Shown here piece by piece: positions 46,022 to 59,375 of a DNA stretch of 64,000 bases (position 1 is its first letter; each line of letters starts with the position of its first letter). The position numbers were made by a program, and so were the translations under genes. Below the pieces are notes generated by a model. It saw only the letters and a list, made by a program, of their open reading frames with translations, was not told the DNA's origin and searched no databases. The stretch lies in NCBI GenBank assembly GCA_039654915.1, contig CM077594.1, positions 104,856,893 to 104,920,892 of the forward strand, in the 5' to 3' direction. Source of the DNA: Aquilaria yunnanensis (taxonomy: Eukaryota > Streptophyta > Magnoliopsida > Malvales > Thymelaeaceae).

Positions 46022-46440
46022 AATTGGGCCTTAATAATAAACCTATTAATTTTAAAAATAAATAATTAAAGGAAAAATTATGGGCAACATGACTACATGA
46101 AAACACTGTAAAAGGAAGCTTGCCCAATTAGTCCAAAATAATAAACATATTAATTTCAAAATCATATATGTTTTAAAAGAAAAAGTTTTGGACTCCATGA
46201 AAAAATAGTTAAAAGAAGTTAGCTAAATTGGCACAAAAAATAAACATATTAAAATTACAAACAAATTTTTTTTAAAAAAATTTCTGGATAAATGAAAAAA
46301 TTGCATAATGTAGTTACCCAATTTGGCGCAAAATAAAAAACCAATTAATTCAAAAAACTATTTTACAAAAAAAAATGAAAAAGTTTTAAGATCTTTTATA
46401 AAAATATATATATAAAATGGACTTGACCCTAAATAATTAA
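46022..46440. repeat. ~100-bp tandem repeat, about 4-5 degenerate units
   Basis: A landmark of the form CCAATTTGGCGCAAAATAA followed by ACATATTAATT recurs at about 46022, 46126, 46226, 46320 and (partly) 46427. Unit lengths are 94-107 bp, and each unit carries a GAAAAAGTTTTGGACTCCATG-like centre (GAAAAAGTTTT and ACTCCATGAA). Units have diverged substantially. Confidence 0.6.
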
Positions 46441-47815
46441 CATAATAATTTAAAATTGAACAAATAGTATGATATTTTTGGCAGCTTAAGCTGAAAAAAA
46501 AAACTGAAACAAAAACTTTTAAAATGTAAACAAATCAAAAACTGACTAAAAAATTAATAAAGGCAACAAAATTGAAACCTCATAACACAATCTAAATGGC
46601 CAAAATGGAGGCAATGCATGCTGAGTGTTACATAAAAAATTCTCTAAAAAATATAGTAGCAATTTCAAGCCTTTAGTCATTTACTTTTGATTGAAAAAAA
46701 AAACTTAAACATACACATCTAAGTTTGCTACTCAACGGAACAATCTACTAAATTGGATCCAAAATTCAACCACACCACGACATTTGAATCAAAGAGAACC
46801 GAAGAAAATGCTCGCCTTTACTTCCTCTATCGACTTATGATTCCTAGTTGAAAGCACCAGCCCGCATCTTGCTTGGCAATTACTCGAGTGGTCTCCACTC
46901 CAATCTTTGATGTCATGCCTATTGATGCATAAAATTTTCAAGCAAAATTAAGAAACACAAAAAAACTAGTAAAGGAAAGAAAGCACATGAATATTCAAAA
47001 TCGACAATCATAAGTCAATTTCTAATCTAGAAAACAATACCCATTATAATAAACCAATTGTATAATGTACTTACCCAATTTGGCGCAAAATAACAAACCA
47101 ATTAATTCAAAAAACTATTTCACAAAAAAAAAAAAAAATTGGGTGATGAAAAATTGTAAAATTTAATCAAAAATATAAAATGGGCTTGGCCCAAAATAAT
47201 CCTAAATAATTAACATAATAAGTTAAAATCAAATAAAGAGTATGATAAGTTCATCAAGTTCAGCTAGAAAAAAAAAACATTGGAAGAGAATATTTTATCG
47301 TGTAAACAAAGCAAAAACTGACTAAAAATTTAACAAAGGTAGCCAAATTGAAACCTCACAGCACATGATCTAAATGGCCAAAATAGAGGCAATGCACGTT
47401 GAGTGTTACATCCAAAAATCTCTAAAAAACATAGTAGCAAATCCGAGCATCTAGCCATTTACTTTTGATTAAAAAAAAACCTGAACATACACATCTAAGT
47501 ATGGTACTCAAGGGAACAATCTACTAATTCAAATCCAGAAGTCAATGACATCATGACATTTGAATCGAGGAGAACTGAAAAGAATGCTCACATTTGCCTC
47601 CTCCATCGACTTATGATTTATCATAGAAAACACCAGCCCGCACCTTGCTTGGCTAATACTCAAGCGGTCTCTACTGCAATCTTCGACATTGTGCTTGGTG
47701 ATATATAAAATTTCCAAACAAAATTAGGAAGCACAAAAAACCAGTAAAGGCAAAAAGGCGCATGAATATTTGAAATCGACAGTCATAAGTCAATTTCAGA
47801 TCAAGAAAAAAATAC
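46305..47815. repeat. Direct tandem duplication of ~755 bp
   Basis: The first copy (about 46305-47060) and the second (about 47061-47815) both begin TTACCCAATTTGGCGCAAAA. They share long blocks such as CAAAAACTGACTAAAAA, GGCAATGCA, GAGTGTTACAT, ACATACACATCTAAGT, CATCGACTTATGATT and CACCAGCCCGCA, ending with TCATAAGTCAATTTC. I estimate 80-88 percent similarity by eye. The conserved parts contain no coding signature. Confidence 0.85.
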
Positions 47816-48913
47816 CTGTTATAATGGTAGTGATTGAACTGAGGTCACTGTAGCTTCAGTAACATGACCGGTGATAGACTTGGAATGTAGTACTTGCCAC
47901 GCTGGTGAGGTATTTAATGGTTCTAAGCTTTTATTTCCTTGATAAAGTTTGTTCATTATTTGATGGCATTGTCATCTCAAAGCATGAAAAACAAGAATAT
48001 GAAACTCTAAAAAAATTAATGAGAAACAAAACTATGAAATTGAGATAATATAACAATAATAAGCGAAAGAGAAATTTTTAATAAATAAAGATGCTAAATC
48101 TTCAAAAGAAACCTTGAGTAAAGATAAATGTGGTTAGAAAACCAAGGGTCATCACAATTTAAAGTCAACAACTCTAGTGCTTAACTTGTAGAAAATAAAA
48201 ATAAAAATACCATAAATCTTAGAAAAAAAATTGATCTCTTTTCTCAGAAATTTAAAAATATATTGGTTCTACTTGCATATTTTCAGATGAAATGAACACG
48301 AGAATTGAAGAGAATGATGGCTTCATTAATAATTTTGTCAAATGAACATGAGGTGCTATAAGTGGTTGAGGAGACAAAAGGAGGAAGGGTGGAGGATTCA
48401 TCCATCAGCTTTGGTTTAATAGTAAAATGGATTTAAAATTTTCATATTTGGATCTATATAGGCTACATAATTATTGGTTCTTAAAAAAATAAATTAATAT
48501 GCATTTCTTGGATCAATATAGTTGATATCTGATAATGTTAAAATCATGTTTTCATATGAGATAATATTTATGGAATCATTTTAAAAAAAAGATAATATCA
48601 ATATAACATTATCATAATTAAATTTTATTATAAAAAATTATTTAGGAAATAATTTGATTATTTCTAACCACATTAAATCAAAATTCAGAATTTAGCAAAA
48701 TCAGGACTAATCTAAATTTATTATTGTATTAATCTATTCAAATTTAAAATTTTGGTGTAAGTAAAAAATTGCGACTTTGATTGCTACGTGTTATTACCGT
48801 ATTGCATCGGATAGTGAGGGGTATATTCAGTAAATCATGTGTAAAAGTTTGTGGTTAAATTACTAAAAAGGGAAAATGTGTCATATGTCAGTTCTACAAT
48901 CGCTCTCATTAAG

Positions 48914-48916
<3 letters not shown>
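47816..48916. other. Intergenic, nothing recognised
   Basis: AT-rich spacer without an open frame of note, terminal repeats or RNA gene. Confidence 0.4.

Positions 48917-48966
<50 letters not shown>
48917..48966. repeat. (AT)n microsatellite, ~25 units
   Basis: An uninterrupted TA/AT run. Its copy number is likely to vary between individuals. Confidence 0.95.
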
Positions 48967-48970
<4 letters not shown>

Positions 48971-50065
48971 CTTTATGGGTGATTATGTAACCTGTCTCTT
49001 TTCTGTTTTATATATTTTTTTGAAATTTAATTTTTGTTTTATTTTCATGTTTCTAAAACTAAAATAAGATAAATATTTTTTAGTAAAATTGAAAGCAAAA
49101 ACCTATATAAACAATATTTTTCCTAGCTCTGAAATTTGTTTGCCCTATTTGGTATTAATATCAATAATTAGTGTTAGAGCTTTGGAAGAAATGTTATCCA
49201 AAGATAACTTTTAACTTTTAGCTTTACCGGTTTTATTTCCACCATTAAATAATTATTTAAAACTATAACGCTAATCAAAAAAATTGTTTCCAAACAAAGC
49301 CTAGAAAACATTAAAAACATGATTTTTAAAATTTTCGTAAAAAAAAATAGAATTTTTATGACAATAGTATTGGCAATTAAAGACAAAAATCATCAAGGAT
49401 TGGGATTACCAACCCTTGATTTAGTTACAAAAGTTGTTATCAAATAGAGTGAGTGATTGAATTTTTTCAAAGCATTTTGAGAAGTAATGAATCTAAACAT
49501 GTTTTATGCTAAAACCAAAACTATTGTGGGATGTTTGAAACCATTTGAAAAATTGGTGTAGGACATGAGGTGAAGATCCATGATTCAACTTCGGCCTTCA
49601 TCCACTTTTCATATAATTTTAATATCACTGATTGATTGTCTTTCCGGTCCAAAAATAAAAAAAAAAGATATTCTTTGTCTCTTATACTACACAAATATAT
49701 ACCACCCTGGTGGACTTGTAAATATGCCTTTATGTAAAATGAAAAGCAACTATTGTTGGATAAATATATTATATACCACAAAGTCAAGTAATTTACTATA
49801 ATGATTGTCGCATAACTTGTGTATAAAATAAGTCCACTCTGATTAGTATGAACCCAATGACCTCATGTCAATCTTTTTATATGTTTGGCCAGAAGAACAT
49901 CACCTTTTTTTTAACGAGGTTGAGTACCGTTACAGTTTGCTTCTTTTATTATTAGAGCTCATATCGTAATGCAGCTTGATCTTTGATGTCATGAGACATG
50001 AGCTGACCAGCCGCAAAGTAACACCGTCGTTTTAAGGTGATAACGAAGTCCGTGATTAATTATTA
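48967..50065. other. Intergenic, nothing recognised
   Basis: AT-rich sequence. The opposing short frames at 49174-49386 and 49521-49801 show no domain. Confidence 0.4.
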
Positions 50066-50337
50066 TTCCATCTATTCTACAAAAGTTGTATTTTATAAAA
50101 GCTGTCTCTATTTTATAAAAGTTATCTCTTTTATTATTTATAGTAATTGATTTATAAATTTATTTTTAAAAAAAGTAAGAAAAAAATATGAAATTTTTAT
50201 ATAAAAGTTAAACTTTAAATATTATCATTTCTAAATATAAAAAAAATTTACTATAAATTAATATGAATATATTCAAATTAAATTTTAGTCACAAAAAAAA
50301 TAAAATAAAAGGTTCAATTAATATGAAATAGAAAGAG
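50066..50337. mobile_element. Stowaway-type MITE (eroded, internal duplication)
   Basis: TTCCATCTATTCTACAAAAG at the left and ATATGAAATAGAAAGAG at the right are degenerate inverted ends, with TA at the left side. CTATTTTATAAAAG is duplicated near the left end. About 272 bp, longer than the other copies. Confidence 0.5.
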
Positions 50338-52700
50338 TGTTTTTTCTATGGTAATAAAAAATATTTATATAAGACATAAGAGTTAAGAAGTGTTTATACA
50401 TAACAGGATAGCGAAATGCCCATTTTTTAGGATTTAAAGGGCACTCAAATCAGCATAAAAGAACTATATGAGGCACCCCTGGCCTCCCATGTCTCTCTCA
50501 TCCTTTAACCACTTGGTTAAATGATTCGAGGTGTGATTAATTGTTAATTTGAATGAATGAGAATAATAAGTCAGTTTTTTCTGCTTTTATTTTTTGGTCA
50601 ATGGCACACCCTCGTAAGGTTATATTATATTGTTATCTCTTAATTCTCGAAACCTACTCTTACCCAGCTTTTTTTAAACATCAATAAAGAAAAAATGTCT
50701 TACATTTATATTATACCAGGGAAAACATTAAACTTTCATTATTTTATAAAAATTATTAAATAATTTAATCTACTATAACGTATTTAAGAAAAAAGGTCCT
50801 AGAAAATAGTTATCAACCTGTTTAAATTAAAATTTTCAAAGTTGATATAAAAAAGTGTGAAAAAAAAATTGGGAAGTAACCGTACATTTCCAAACTTAGG
50901 GATAAATGTAATTATCATGCAAACTTTCGGGTAAAAGTGCGTTGATCCTTTATTTTTAGACGTTGATATTGTTAATTTTTCTATAGAAGTCAGAAAAATT
51001 TTCCCCTTGAGTATTGACTAATCTAAATTACCAAAACTTAATAGGGGGGAAGTTCTTCCAAAATTTATTTAGTTATTCATGAGGCTCAAACTAGTATTAA
51101 AGTCAAGAAGCAAGCCTTGTCTTTTGTGTACATATTTTATTGTCATATAATGTTCGCGAGAATAAAGAATTGAGCCTCATATGAAGCCACTTGATTTGGT
51201 TACATATTTTAATGGGCCTCACTTGAACTCGAGTCCACCATTATATATTGTAATAAGTAGGTTGCTTATTTTTATTTTTTTAACATGATCATTGAGTAAT
51301 TAACTATTTCTCCCTCAATACACATGACTCTATCCATGTTGGAAACCAACTTAAGGAAGTCATAAATATATGATGTCGGGCTTAACTTGAAACCAATAAA
51401 AAATTTAAGTTGATAGGTCAAAAGTCGGTCATTGTATATAAGTAGCACACTGCTTTCATATTCCTATAATGTGACATTTGGGCTTTTCTGGCGCAACTAA
51501 AAGGATCAGTTATATAATTATTTGTTTTCATTTTTTGTTTCTTTTCTTTTATCTAGAACCAATGCCATTTAAAAACTGATATTTTATTTACCTAAATATC
51601 ACTTAAAATATAATTTTTGCATGATAATTATTTTTTATAAATTTTTTCTTACTTTTCTTAAAAAATATTTTTTTAATAATATTTTGAAAGTGATTTTTGA
51701 ACTTTTTTTTTACTATAAAGTTTTCATTAGTATACAAATTGAGCAAATAATTACAATATATAAAAATAATCACTTTTTGATAATCAATAAAGATACAACC
51801 TAGGTCATATGTGATACCCAGCATATATTAATTATTATTATATATCATTTTCATAAAATATTATCCACATAATTCATACATTTTAATAAAAAAAAATCCC
51901 AGTTCTATTGATTGTATCTTGAGGAATTAATTAATCTTCGCTAAATCGGGGAGATACTCTTGGGTACATTGGGAAAAACAATACAATATACAATTATATA
52001 CATTGTATCTTCAGCTTGTTAAGAAAAAATCAATAAAATTGGTAATCATGCAGCGTATTTTTCAAATAGTTTTTGACAAACGATCGGCCAAAGTCAACTT
52101 TGCTACGCGAGTGATAGTGTCTGCCTGGGAATCTCCCAGATCTCCAGCTAACGTCCCCCAGCTTTTGGGGTTGAGAGCAAACAAGCAAGTGACTCTCTTG
52201 CCAATTGCCATTTCATTAATTGTGTTCGTCAATTTGATACAATTCTGATTTCTGACAGCTCAAAATTGAACTGTTTCCGGGGTTAATTACTCACGAGTAA
52301 GTCATAGTCTTTATTCGAAACCGTAAAGAAATCTAAACCAAAATGACATTAGAGAGGGTCCCAACACGATTGAAAAGGTCTCTGAACAGCAGTCCGCTCG
52401 GAAGCGTTTTTGACCTAACCCAGCGTCAACTTATGTTCAAGATACCCTAAAGCTCCTTTCCTCAAATCAAACCCTTTACTTATAACTAGATTCTGAGTAA
52501 CAGAAAAAACACAATTGAAAAAGGAATGATATTACACCTACAACTAGCAAAACTTATAAAGTACAACTTTACATTGTGAAACATTCTACAGAAGCGTTAG
52601 TATTGCTTCAACTTCAAGCGATGAAAATATTCTACCCTTTTACATCATTTTTATGGTAATTTTTATTTGTCGTGTGAGGGTGATTTAGTAAAATCAGCAC
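50338..52700. other. Intergenic, AT-rich
   Basis: 50.56-50.96 kb contains ACACCCTCGTAAGGTTATA and GGGTAAAAGTGCGTTGATCC facing each other, which may be ends of a MULE-type MITE. 51.6-51.8 kb is a low-complexity inverted stretch open in both strands (51603-51824). A short GC-richer part at 52080-52200 (ORF 52003-52248) is unrecognised. No gene. Confidence 0.35.
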
Positions 52701-53340
52701 ACTAGTTTTGGTACTCTCTGGTCCGGGGCATCTCGAGAATGGATAAGAATAACATGAGCCTGGCCATTTCAAGTCCGAACTGAAAACATTTCTCGCGCTA
52801 GCACTAAGTTAATGGATCCTTCTCCATGATTTTGATCTATTACTCAACTAGCAAATACAGCCCAGAAGTGCCTTTTGTCTAATCCACCTAAAAATAGGTT
52901 GGAGGGTTGGTGCCCATTGGATTGGAGATTAGTACTACCAAACGTTAAAGTATGCTGATCACAAGTTGGTTGAAACCGAGTACAAACCAAGAAATGATGG
53001 TTTTTTAAAACCGATCTCATATAAATCGAAAGATGTGGCTATGATTGTTGCATATGCACTGTATTTCAAAAAACTTATTTATCTCAGATTAGACAAAGCC
53101 TTAAGAATAGTTTTTTTATTTCACATTGCTTAGAAAAAAGCATATCTCCCCCTTCACATTGTATACATAGTTTATCTCACAATGCTTACAAAATGTGTGT
53201 CTCCCTCTTCACTTCTTATAAATACATGGTCTTACTTCACTAATTTACATACAACTTGAGCTTTCTCTTCTCTTGCAAAACACTTTTTTTCTCAGTCTTT
53301 GTTGGTTTAGCTGTTTCTGTTGATTCTTTAAGTATCCCGA
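52701..53340 (+). mobile_element. Possible LTR remnant upstream of the copia fragment
   Basis: A TATAAATA box at 53217-53224 with a C/T-rich leader (CTTTCTCTTCTCTTGC) resembles an LTR core promoter. A duplicated CACATTGCTTA / CACAATGCTTAC block lies just upstream. It stands 0.75 kb before the reverse transcriptase remnant on the same strand, but LTR ends were not found. Confidence 0.3.
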
Positions 53341-54085
53341 TTGTGAGTGCATATGATCCGGAAAACCTTCTTGTATCATGGGGGATTTTCATAAACCTAA
53401 TCTATGGTATATTTTGAAGAGTCATGAACTATAATCCTTAAGGGCAGTATTTACATGCTTCGAGATTTTTGTTTTTATGCTTCGTGATCTTTCAGTATCA
53501 ACATTTACAATAATCTCAAGATTATAATATGGATATGAGCTACCATGAACATGTTGATATTGAGGTTGTTGTTGCCAATTGTGAAAAGGCCCTCGCTAGT
53601 ACAATTGCTTGTTGCTACTTGTGACAAAGTTGTTGCTAATGCAAAGTCCTTCATGAAAACTGCTACTACTACCAAAAATATTGTTGTTATGCCACAGTTG
53701 TCGTTGCCAACACTAGCCAAGTCATTCATCAACATCTCAAATATTGAATTTTTTGGCGAGGAGAATCACAAAGGACTAATATAACTCCATATGAAATATG
53801 AAATGTTTATCCTCAAAACTTAAAGTACTTGAAAGTTTGATGATGCCTTGTAAATGTTATGCTTCCTAAATTGAAAAAAATGTAAAATTGGATTAGAGAC
53901 ATTGATTGCATGTTTTTTGCATATGCAGAGCATAGTGCTACATATAAATTTTTTATGTTGAAAAATATTGTATTAAAAACATTGTAATTGAAACTAAAAA
54001 TTCTAAGTTTTTCAAGCATATCTTTTCTATAAGGAAAGAAGAAATTTCTTGTGCTCCTATTGTTAGAAATGTCTTTAAACATCAA
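53341..54085. other. Possible internal part of the copia remnant
   Basis: No gag, protease or integrase motif could be read. Open frames at 53505-53784 oppose each other and are low in information. This may be decayed internal retrotransposon sequence. Confidence 0.3.
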
Positions 54086-54930
54086 ATGGAAGAATTAAAG
54101 AGTAAAAGACAATGGAGAGAAAGTTCATTCAGAAATGACTTTTATACCTACCTTGTAGATGATCCCATAACTTTTGTGCAAATAATTACTTCAAAAGAAT
54201 CTGTTTTATTAAAAAAAAACATTCAAAATGAGATTAACTTTATTTTACAAAATCATGCTTGGGATTTAGTTGATTTACCCCTGGTGCTAAACCTATTAAT
54301 TGAAAATAGATTTTCAAAAGAAAATTTAAGTTTGATGCCTCAGTTGACAAGTTTAAAGTTAAGATTGGTAGCAAAAGATTTTCCTCAAAAAGAAAATGTT
54401 GATTACTTTGACACTTTTGCACCAGTTTATAGAATTTATTCAAGAATAAGTTTTTTTGCTCTAACTTTTGTACCTAAACTTTTCATACATCAAATATATA
54501 TTAAAATTGCCTTTTTGAATGTGGACCTACAAAAAGAAATACACCTGGTTTAACTAGAATGTTGTGTTATTTCTAGAAAAAAAAAAAAGTAAGTAAGTTG
54601 TGAGAATCCTTATATAGATTAAAGTAAGTACCTCTGTACCTAATATAGTGGCATGAAAAATTTGATCAAGTTTTGTTAAGTAATGGTTTTTCAACTACTA
54701 CAATTGATAAAATATGTTTATGCAAAACTTGATGATGGTGAATATATAATAATTAGCCTTTATGTGGATAATTTACTCATTTTTTTAAACTACTATTGAA
54801 GTAGTTGAACACATTAAGAACTTTTTATCTTCACAGTTTGACATGAAAGATCTAGGAGAAGTTAGTGTGATTTTGAGTGTTGAAATCATAAGGAAAAAAT
54901 ATGGTTTGATATTACACAAGAATACTATGT
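54086..54930 (+). pseudogene. Ty1/copia reverse transcriptase remnant
   Basis: The open part (54086-54553) reads NEINFILQNHAWDLVDLP, LRLVAKDFPQKENVDYFDTF, APVYRIYSR and IKIAFLNVDLQKEIHLV. These are the order and motifs of copia-type reverse transcriptase: 'N.TW.LV.LP', 'ARLVAKGF.Q..G.DY..TFAPV', 'D.K.AFLNG.L'. Downstream, broken by stops and frame changes, DGEYIIISLYVDNLLIF (the YVDD catalytic box with D changed to N) and a KDLGEADVILGIK-like stretch appear up to about 54930. It is not functional. No RNase H domain or second LTR was found. Confidence 0.85.
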
Positions 54931-55506
54931 TGGGCCTATTGGCTCAAATTCAAGAAATTTAAAAAATTTGATTTTATTTAGAATTTGATTTTCATTTTCC
55001 TATTGTTTAGAATTTAATTTTCCTATTTTAATATGGCTTGGATTTGTGGGTGACTTATAAAAATGTTTATTATGTTAGAGTTTTAAGTATGAAAAAAAAA
55101 CTAACTATTATAAAAAGGCAAAATGTAATGATTTTAAGTAGGAGGATAGGTTTGGAGGCTAGAGATAGCTAAAATGAGATGTCTTTTATAATTTTTATAT
55201 CTTGTAATTGTGTGAGAACAGGATTATGGGATTATCAGTAATGTATAAGAAATCCATAGGCTAGTATGAGGATTAAGGACATATCTATACTATAATCTCT
55301 ATATTTTATCTGCTGGATTTCTTTTATTCGGGGATGTAGGTTAGTTAAGAGTCAAATTACGTTAAATTTTTGTGTGCGTACTCAATTATGTTTTCTATTT
55401 CGCTTCTTTTATCAACAAAAGATAATTCAAAGTGCCATTAATAGAGTACTATTCTTTTTGCACCTGCGGACGAGATGGAACAAAATGTTTGCTATATATA
55501 TATATA
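54931..55506. other. Intergenic, nothing recognised
   Basis: AT-rich sequence with no open frame or repeat ends of note. A short TA run precedes the next MITE. Confidence 0.35.
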
Positions 55507-55789
55507 GGGCAAATGGCATTGACTATCCTTAAACTATGCCTAATGTTGCTTAATCGTCCTGAAATTATGAATTGTTACATCATCATCCTCAAACTATTAA
55601 ATTATTGCACTATCATCCTCGAACTACCCAATTGTTGCACATGCTATCCTACTGTTATGCCAATCATTAAAAAGTAACAGAAGTTAGGGAAAAAATTACA
55701 CAATTTTTGAGATGATTAGACAACATTTTGTAGTTTCATAATAATTAAGCAGCATTGAGATAGTTTAGGAACAACGGGTGTCATTTACC
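55507..55789. mobile_element. MITE with MULE-like inverted ends
   Basis: The left end GGGCAAATGGCATTGAC and inverted right end GGTAAATGACACCCGTTG are similar, followed by CTTAAACTATGCC against CCTAAACTATCTC. Between them are repeated TCATCCTCAAACTA and TCATCCTCGAACTA blocks. No clear 9-bp duplication, as the left flank is TA-repeat DNA. Confidence 0.5.
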
Positions 55790-57289
55790 ATGTGTGTGTA
55801 TGTGTGTGTGTGTTTTAATAGTCTATACCTATAGTCTACTCAGACTTTTTCAAGTAGGATATTCATCTTGAAAATATGACTCATATACTAAAAAAAAGAT
55901 AGATGATTTAATATAAACTATGATATACTTAGTTTATTGCATTTTAGCGGTTGATTATTTATTCTTTTAAAAAAAAGTGGTTGACTATTTTTACAAGTAT
56001 ATAGTCAATATATGAATTATAAAAATAAATATTTCTATATAAGTAATTTTCCTCTATTGTAGCCATTTTTTTTTACACAAACATCTTTACAAGTTTATGA
56101 AGGATAAGAGATATTCTACAATACATGAAGGGGGAATACCTTTTTTTTTTAGACTATAAGACATCTGAATTAGTTTTGAGTGGCATTGTATAAAAAACTG
56201 AAGGAGGCAAGAGTCAAAATTTTAACCTTTTATTTTTCTTTGGTGTCTATTTACCACTTTCATTCTCAATCTCTCTTTAATATTTTTACTCTCTATGTAA
56301 ATTGCCTAATATGATGCTCATCTCTTGGTGGCATTTACAGCTATGAATTGATTCTCAGTGCATTATTTAGAGACCAATCAATTAAGGATATGTAGTTTGG
56401 GTCTAGGGATGTAATTTTTTGTCATAAAAAATACTTTAGAGGATTTGTATTTTTTTGTTATATTTTATGTTAATAAATTCATCATTAGGCATTGATGTAC
56501 ATTTTTATTAGGTTTGAGCATTTGTTTTGGACTTTTTTCAATTTATGAGTGAGTTGTTTTTGGTTCACATGGAATGTTCAGTTTAATCTAATTCTTATCC
56601 TCTTATTCAGTGTTGCAAAGATACATAACCTTTTGTTAGCCAGTATATATGCCTTCATTGTTCTTTAACATATATAAAGTCATATACCGTTGGTGTGTAA
56701 AATGTCGTTTGAGTCATTTATAATTGAAATAGAGTATCTTTTATTTTAAAAAACAAATTGATGGGTTGTTCTCACTATTCTCTGAAACCCACAATAAAAC
56801 CTCCTTGGCCATAAAACAAATATTGCACAAGTCATTTATTTATAAAGAGAACATGAATTGAGCTAAACCCAATAAATTAGCCTCTATTATTACTAACTAA
56901 CAATAGAATTTTTCTTGTATAATAATTTGTAATGTATTAACCTTATCTTTTGTCATATGTAAACCTTACTAAAATTTAAGGGCCTTCCAATGGATGTACT
57001 AGTCTGCCGCATAATAAGGGATCTAGGCCATGATAATATTATGGAGGCTATTGGGCATTATTTGCCTATTTTTTGTTACTGTCATTTATTCTCACAGAAA
57101 GTGAGTTATGATTCATGTGAAGTAGCAAGCGATTAGAAAAGAGACAAGTAAAAAGGTGGCAAGTTTGACAAGAAGGAAAAAACAACGCCAGACTGATGAT
57201 GATCTAAAGTCTTTGATCTCAGAATTTCTCACTTCCACCAGAAGTATTGCATCGATTAATAAATATCGTTAAGAACATAAAAAATTTAG
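55790..57289. other. Intergenic, nothing recognised
   Basis: It starts with a TG microsatellite (55789-55812). The rest is AT-rich without a credible gene, RNA gene or transposon terminus. Confidence 0.4.
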
Positions 57290-57840
57290 ATAAATATATG
57301 TCAGAATTAGATGAACAATTAAACTGAGAAAATTAATTTTAAACTTAGATAAAATTATTTTAATCATAGATAAATGCATATCCGGACTAGATAAATGCAT
57401 CTCAACACTAAACAAGTGAATCTAAAAAATAGGCATATAATCCAAGTGAAATAAAAGTATTTAAAACATAAACAAAATGATCTCAATTCTAAACAGATAC
57501 TTATCAGAATTAGGTAATTCATATTATAACTAGACAAATGCATCTTAAAACTAGACAAATGAATCGTATAAATAGATATAGAATCAAGTGAAATAAATGT
57601 ATTTAAAATATAGATAAATGCATATTAGAAGTATACAAATGTATATTAGAACAAAATAAATGAATCATATATATATATATATGAATGCATGTATGTATGT
57701 ATATAATTAAAACAAAATAATTATAGCTCAAACATAGATATGAAAATCTCGATACTAAATAAATGCATCTTAAAACTAGACAAATGTGTATAAGAAATAA
57801 ATGCACAATTAAACAAAATAAATGTATTAAAGAATGATAT
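57290..57840. repeat. 21-bp-period array, part 1 (ACAAATGCATCTTAAAACTAG type)
   Basis: Consecutive 21-bp units follow the pattern ATAAATGCATNTNANAACTA plus G. Occasional 17-18 bp units of the form ATAGAATCAAGTGAA recur about every seven units, giving a higher-order period near 143 bp. On the minus strand the array reads as short Leu/Ile/Cys-rich heptad-like frames (57364-57558, 57603-57884), explained by 21 being seven codons. Confidence 0.8.
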
Positions 57841-58149
57841 GAGGCATGAGATTGTGCACCTATGTACATAAACACACACTTCACGTCGTTAGGGAGAGAG
57901 ATAGGGTTTGTTAAGATTAAAGAGTTGTGTTTGAATAAAAGTGACCACTCTTGTTTGTTAGGATAAGTTATATTTGGTTGTGATAATTATGAAATATATT
58001 AACTTTATTCAAAATTTTAATTATGAGAAATTTTTTAATTTGAATTCATTTAAAATATAGTCTTAATGAAATAAATAAATATAATATGAAAAGTATGGTA
58101 ATTATTTAAAAATTAGTTAATTCATTCATTTTTTTTCACATAATTGAAA

Positions 58150-58970
58150 TATTTAGAAAGTAACATACATTTGGATATCAGTTTCGTACAATTGATTACC
58201 AGTTTAATACATGAAGAATTTATTTTTATATTTGTAAAGTTTTCATTAGATTTTATGAAGAATATTCAATTTCATATAGAGAAACTCATTTTTGTATACT
58301 AATAACTTAATTTCGTAAAACAAAAACTCAATTTAATAGAAAAAGAACCCAATTTCATATAATTGTATCTTAGTTTCATACAATCAAATTTCTGTTTCAT
58401 ATAAAAGGAACTTAGTTTTATACATCGGCACTCCAGTTTGGTAAAATAAGAACTTCACACTTTTACAACACAATCTTAGTTTCATATAATACAATTTCAG
58501 TTGGATTTGTAAATTTTCTTTAGTCTCTGTTTCCCCACCAATTGAAGTGTTAGGTATATCCCCACATTTCATTGATATGCATACTATATTTAAGAAAATG
58601 TATTCAATTTCAAACAAATATTTCATAGCTTCATACAAATAAATACTTATTGCCATACAATCCATTTATAGTTTCATACACTATGAGAACTTAACTCATA
58701 CAGTTTCATACATATATGAACTAATTTCATACAACAACAATGTAATTTTCCATGATACTGACCCAGTTTCATACAGTAGCAATTTAGCTTCATACAAATC
58801 ATTTTTTATTTCATACAATGGGAATACAAATTCACACACACACACACACAATCCATTTCGAGTTTTCCAGAATAGTAACCCAGTTTCATATAATAGTAAT
58901 CCAATTTCATACAAATTGTTTCCCATTTCATATAGTAATAACCAATCTCAAACACATAAACTCCAGGAAC
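58150..58970. repeat. ~21-bp-period array, part 2 (CAGTTTCATACAATAGTAAT type)
   Basis: Variants of (C/A)AGTTTCATACAA(T) recur at about 20-21 bp across 0.8 kb, for example at 58398, 58660, 58690, 58755, 58870 and 58900. In the minus strand a seven-residue motif (LLLYETG, LYEIG) results (58696-58926). A CA run interrupts it at 58833-58849. Confidence 0.75.
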
Positions 58971-59004
58971 ACACACACACACATAATTGTGATCATCACT
59001 AAAG

Positions 59005-59062
59005 AAATCTAGAAACATACATCATAAAAAAATCCAGAAGCATATGTATAAAACCTGGAAGC

Positions 59063-59098
<36 letters not shown>

Positions 59099-59375
59099 TT
59101 TTAACAAGAAAAATCTGGAAGTATACATATAAAATCAAAAAACATACATATATATTTGTGTTTTTTTTTACAAACCTAGAAGCATATATGTAAAATCCAA
59201 AAGCATACATGTATACTTGTATTTTTTACAAACTCAGAAGCATACATATATATATCTATGTTCTTTATAGACTCAGAATATACATATAAGTCATAGAAGT
59301 ATACACATATATATTTGCACTCTTTACAAACCTAGAACATAAATATAAATCACAGAAGCATACATAGATTGAAAA
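59005..59375. repeat. ~21-bp-period array, part 3 (AGAAGCATACATATAAATCC type)
   Basis: Units such as AGAAGCATATGTATAAAACC, GGAAGTATACATATAAAATC and AGAAGCATATATGTAAAATC recur. Some are separated by a TTTTTACAAACCT spacer; a TG microsatellite is inserted at 59077-59098. Confidence 0.7.

Noticed and set aside
57290..59375. Regular short repeats considered as a CRISPR array
   Set aside because: There are no constant repeats with unique spacers; units are contiguous and degenerate, in a plant nuclear context, with no cas genes.
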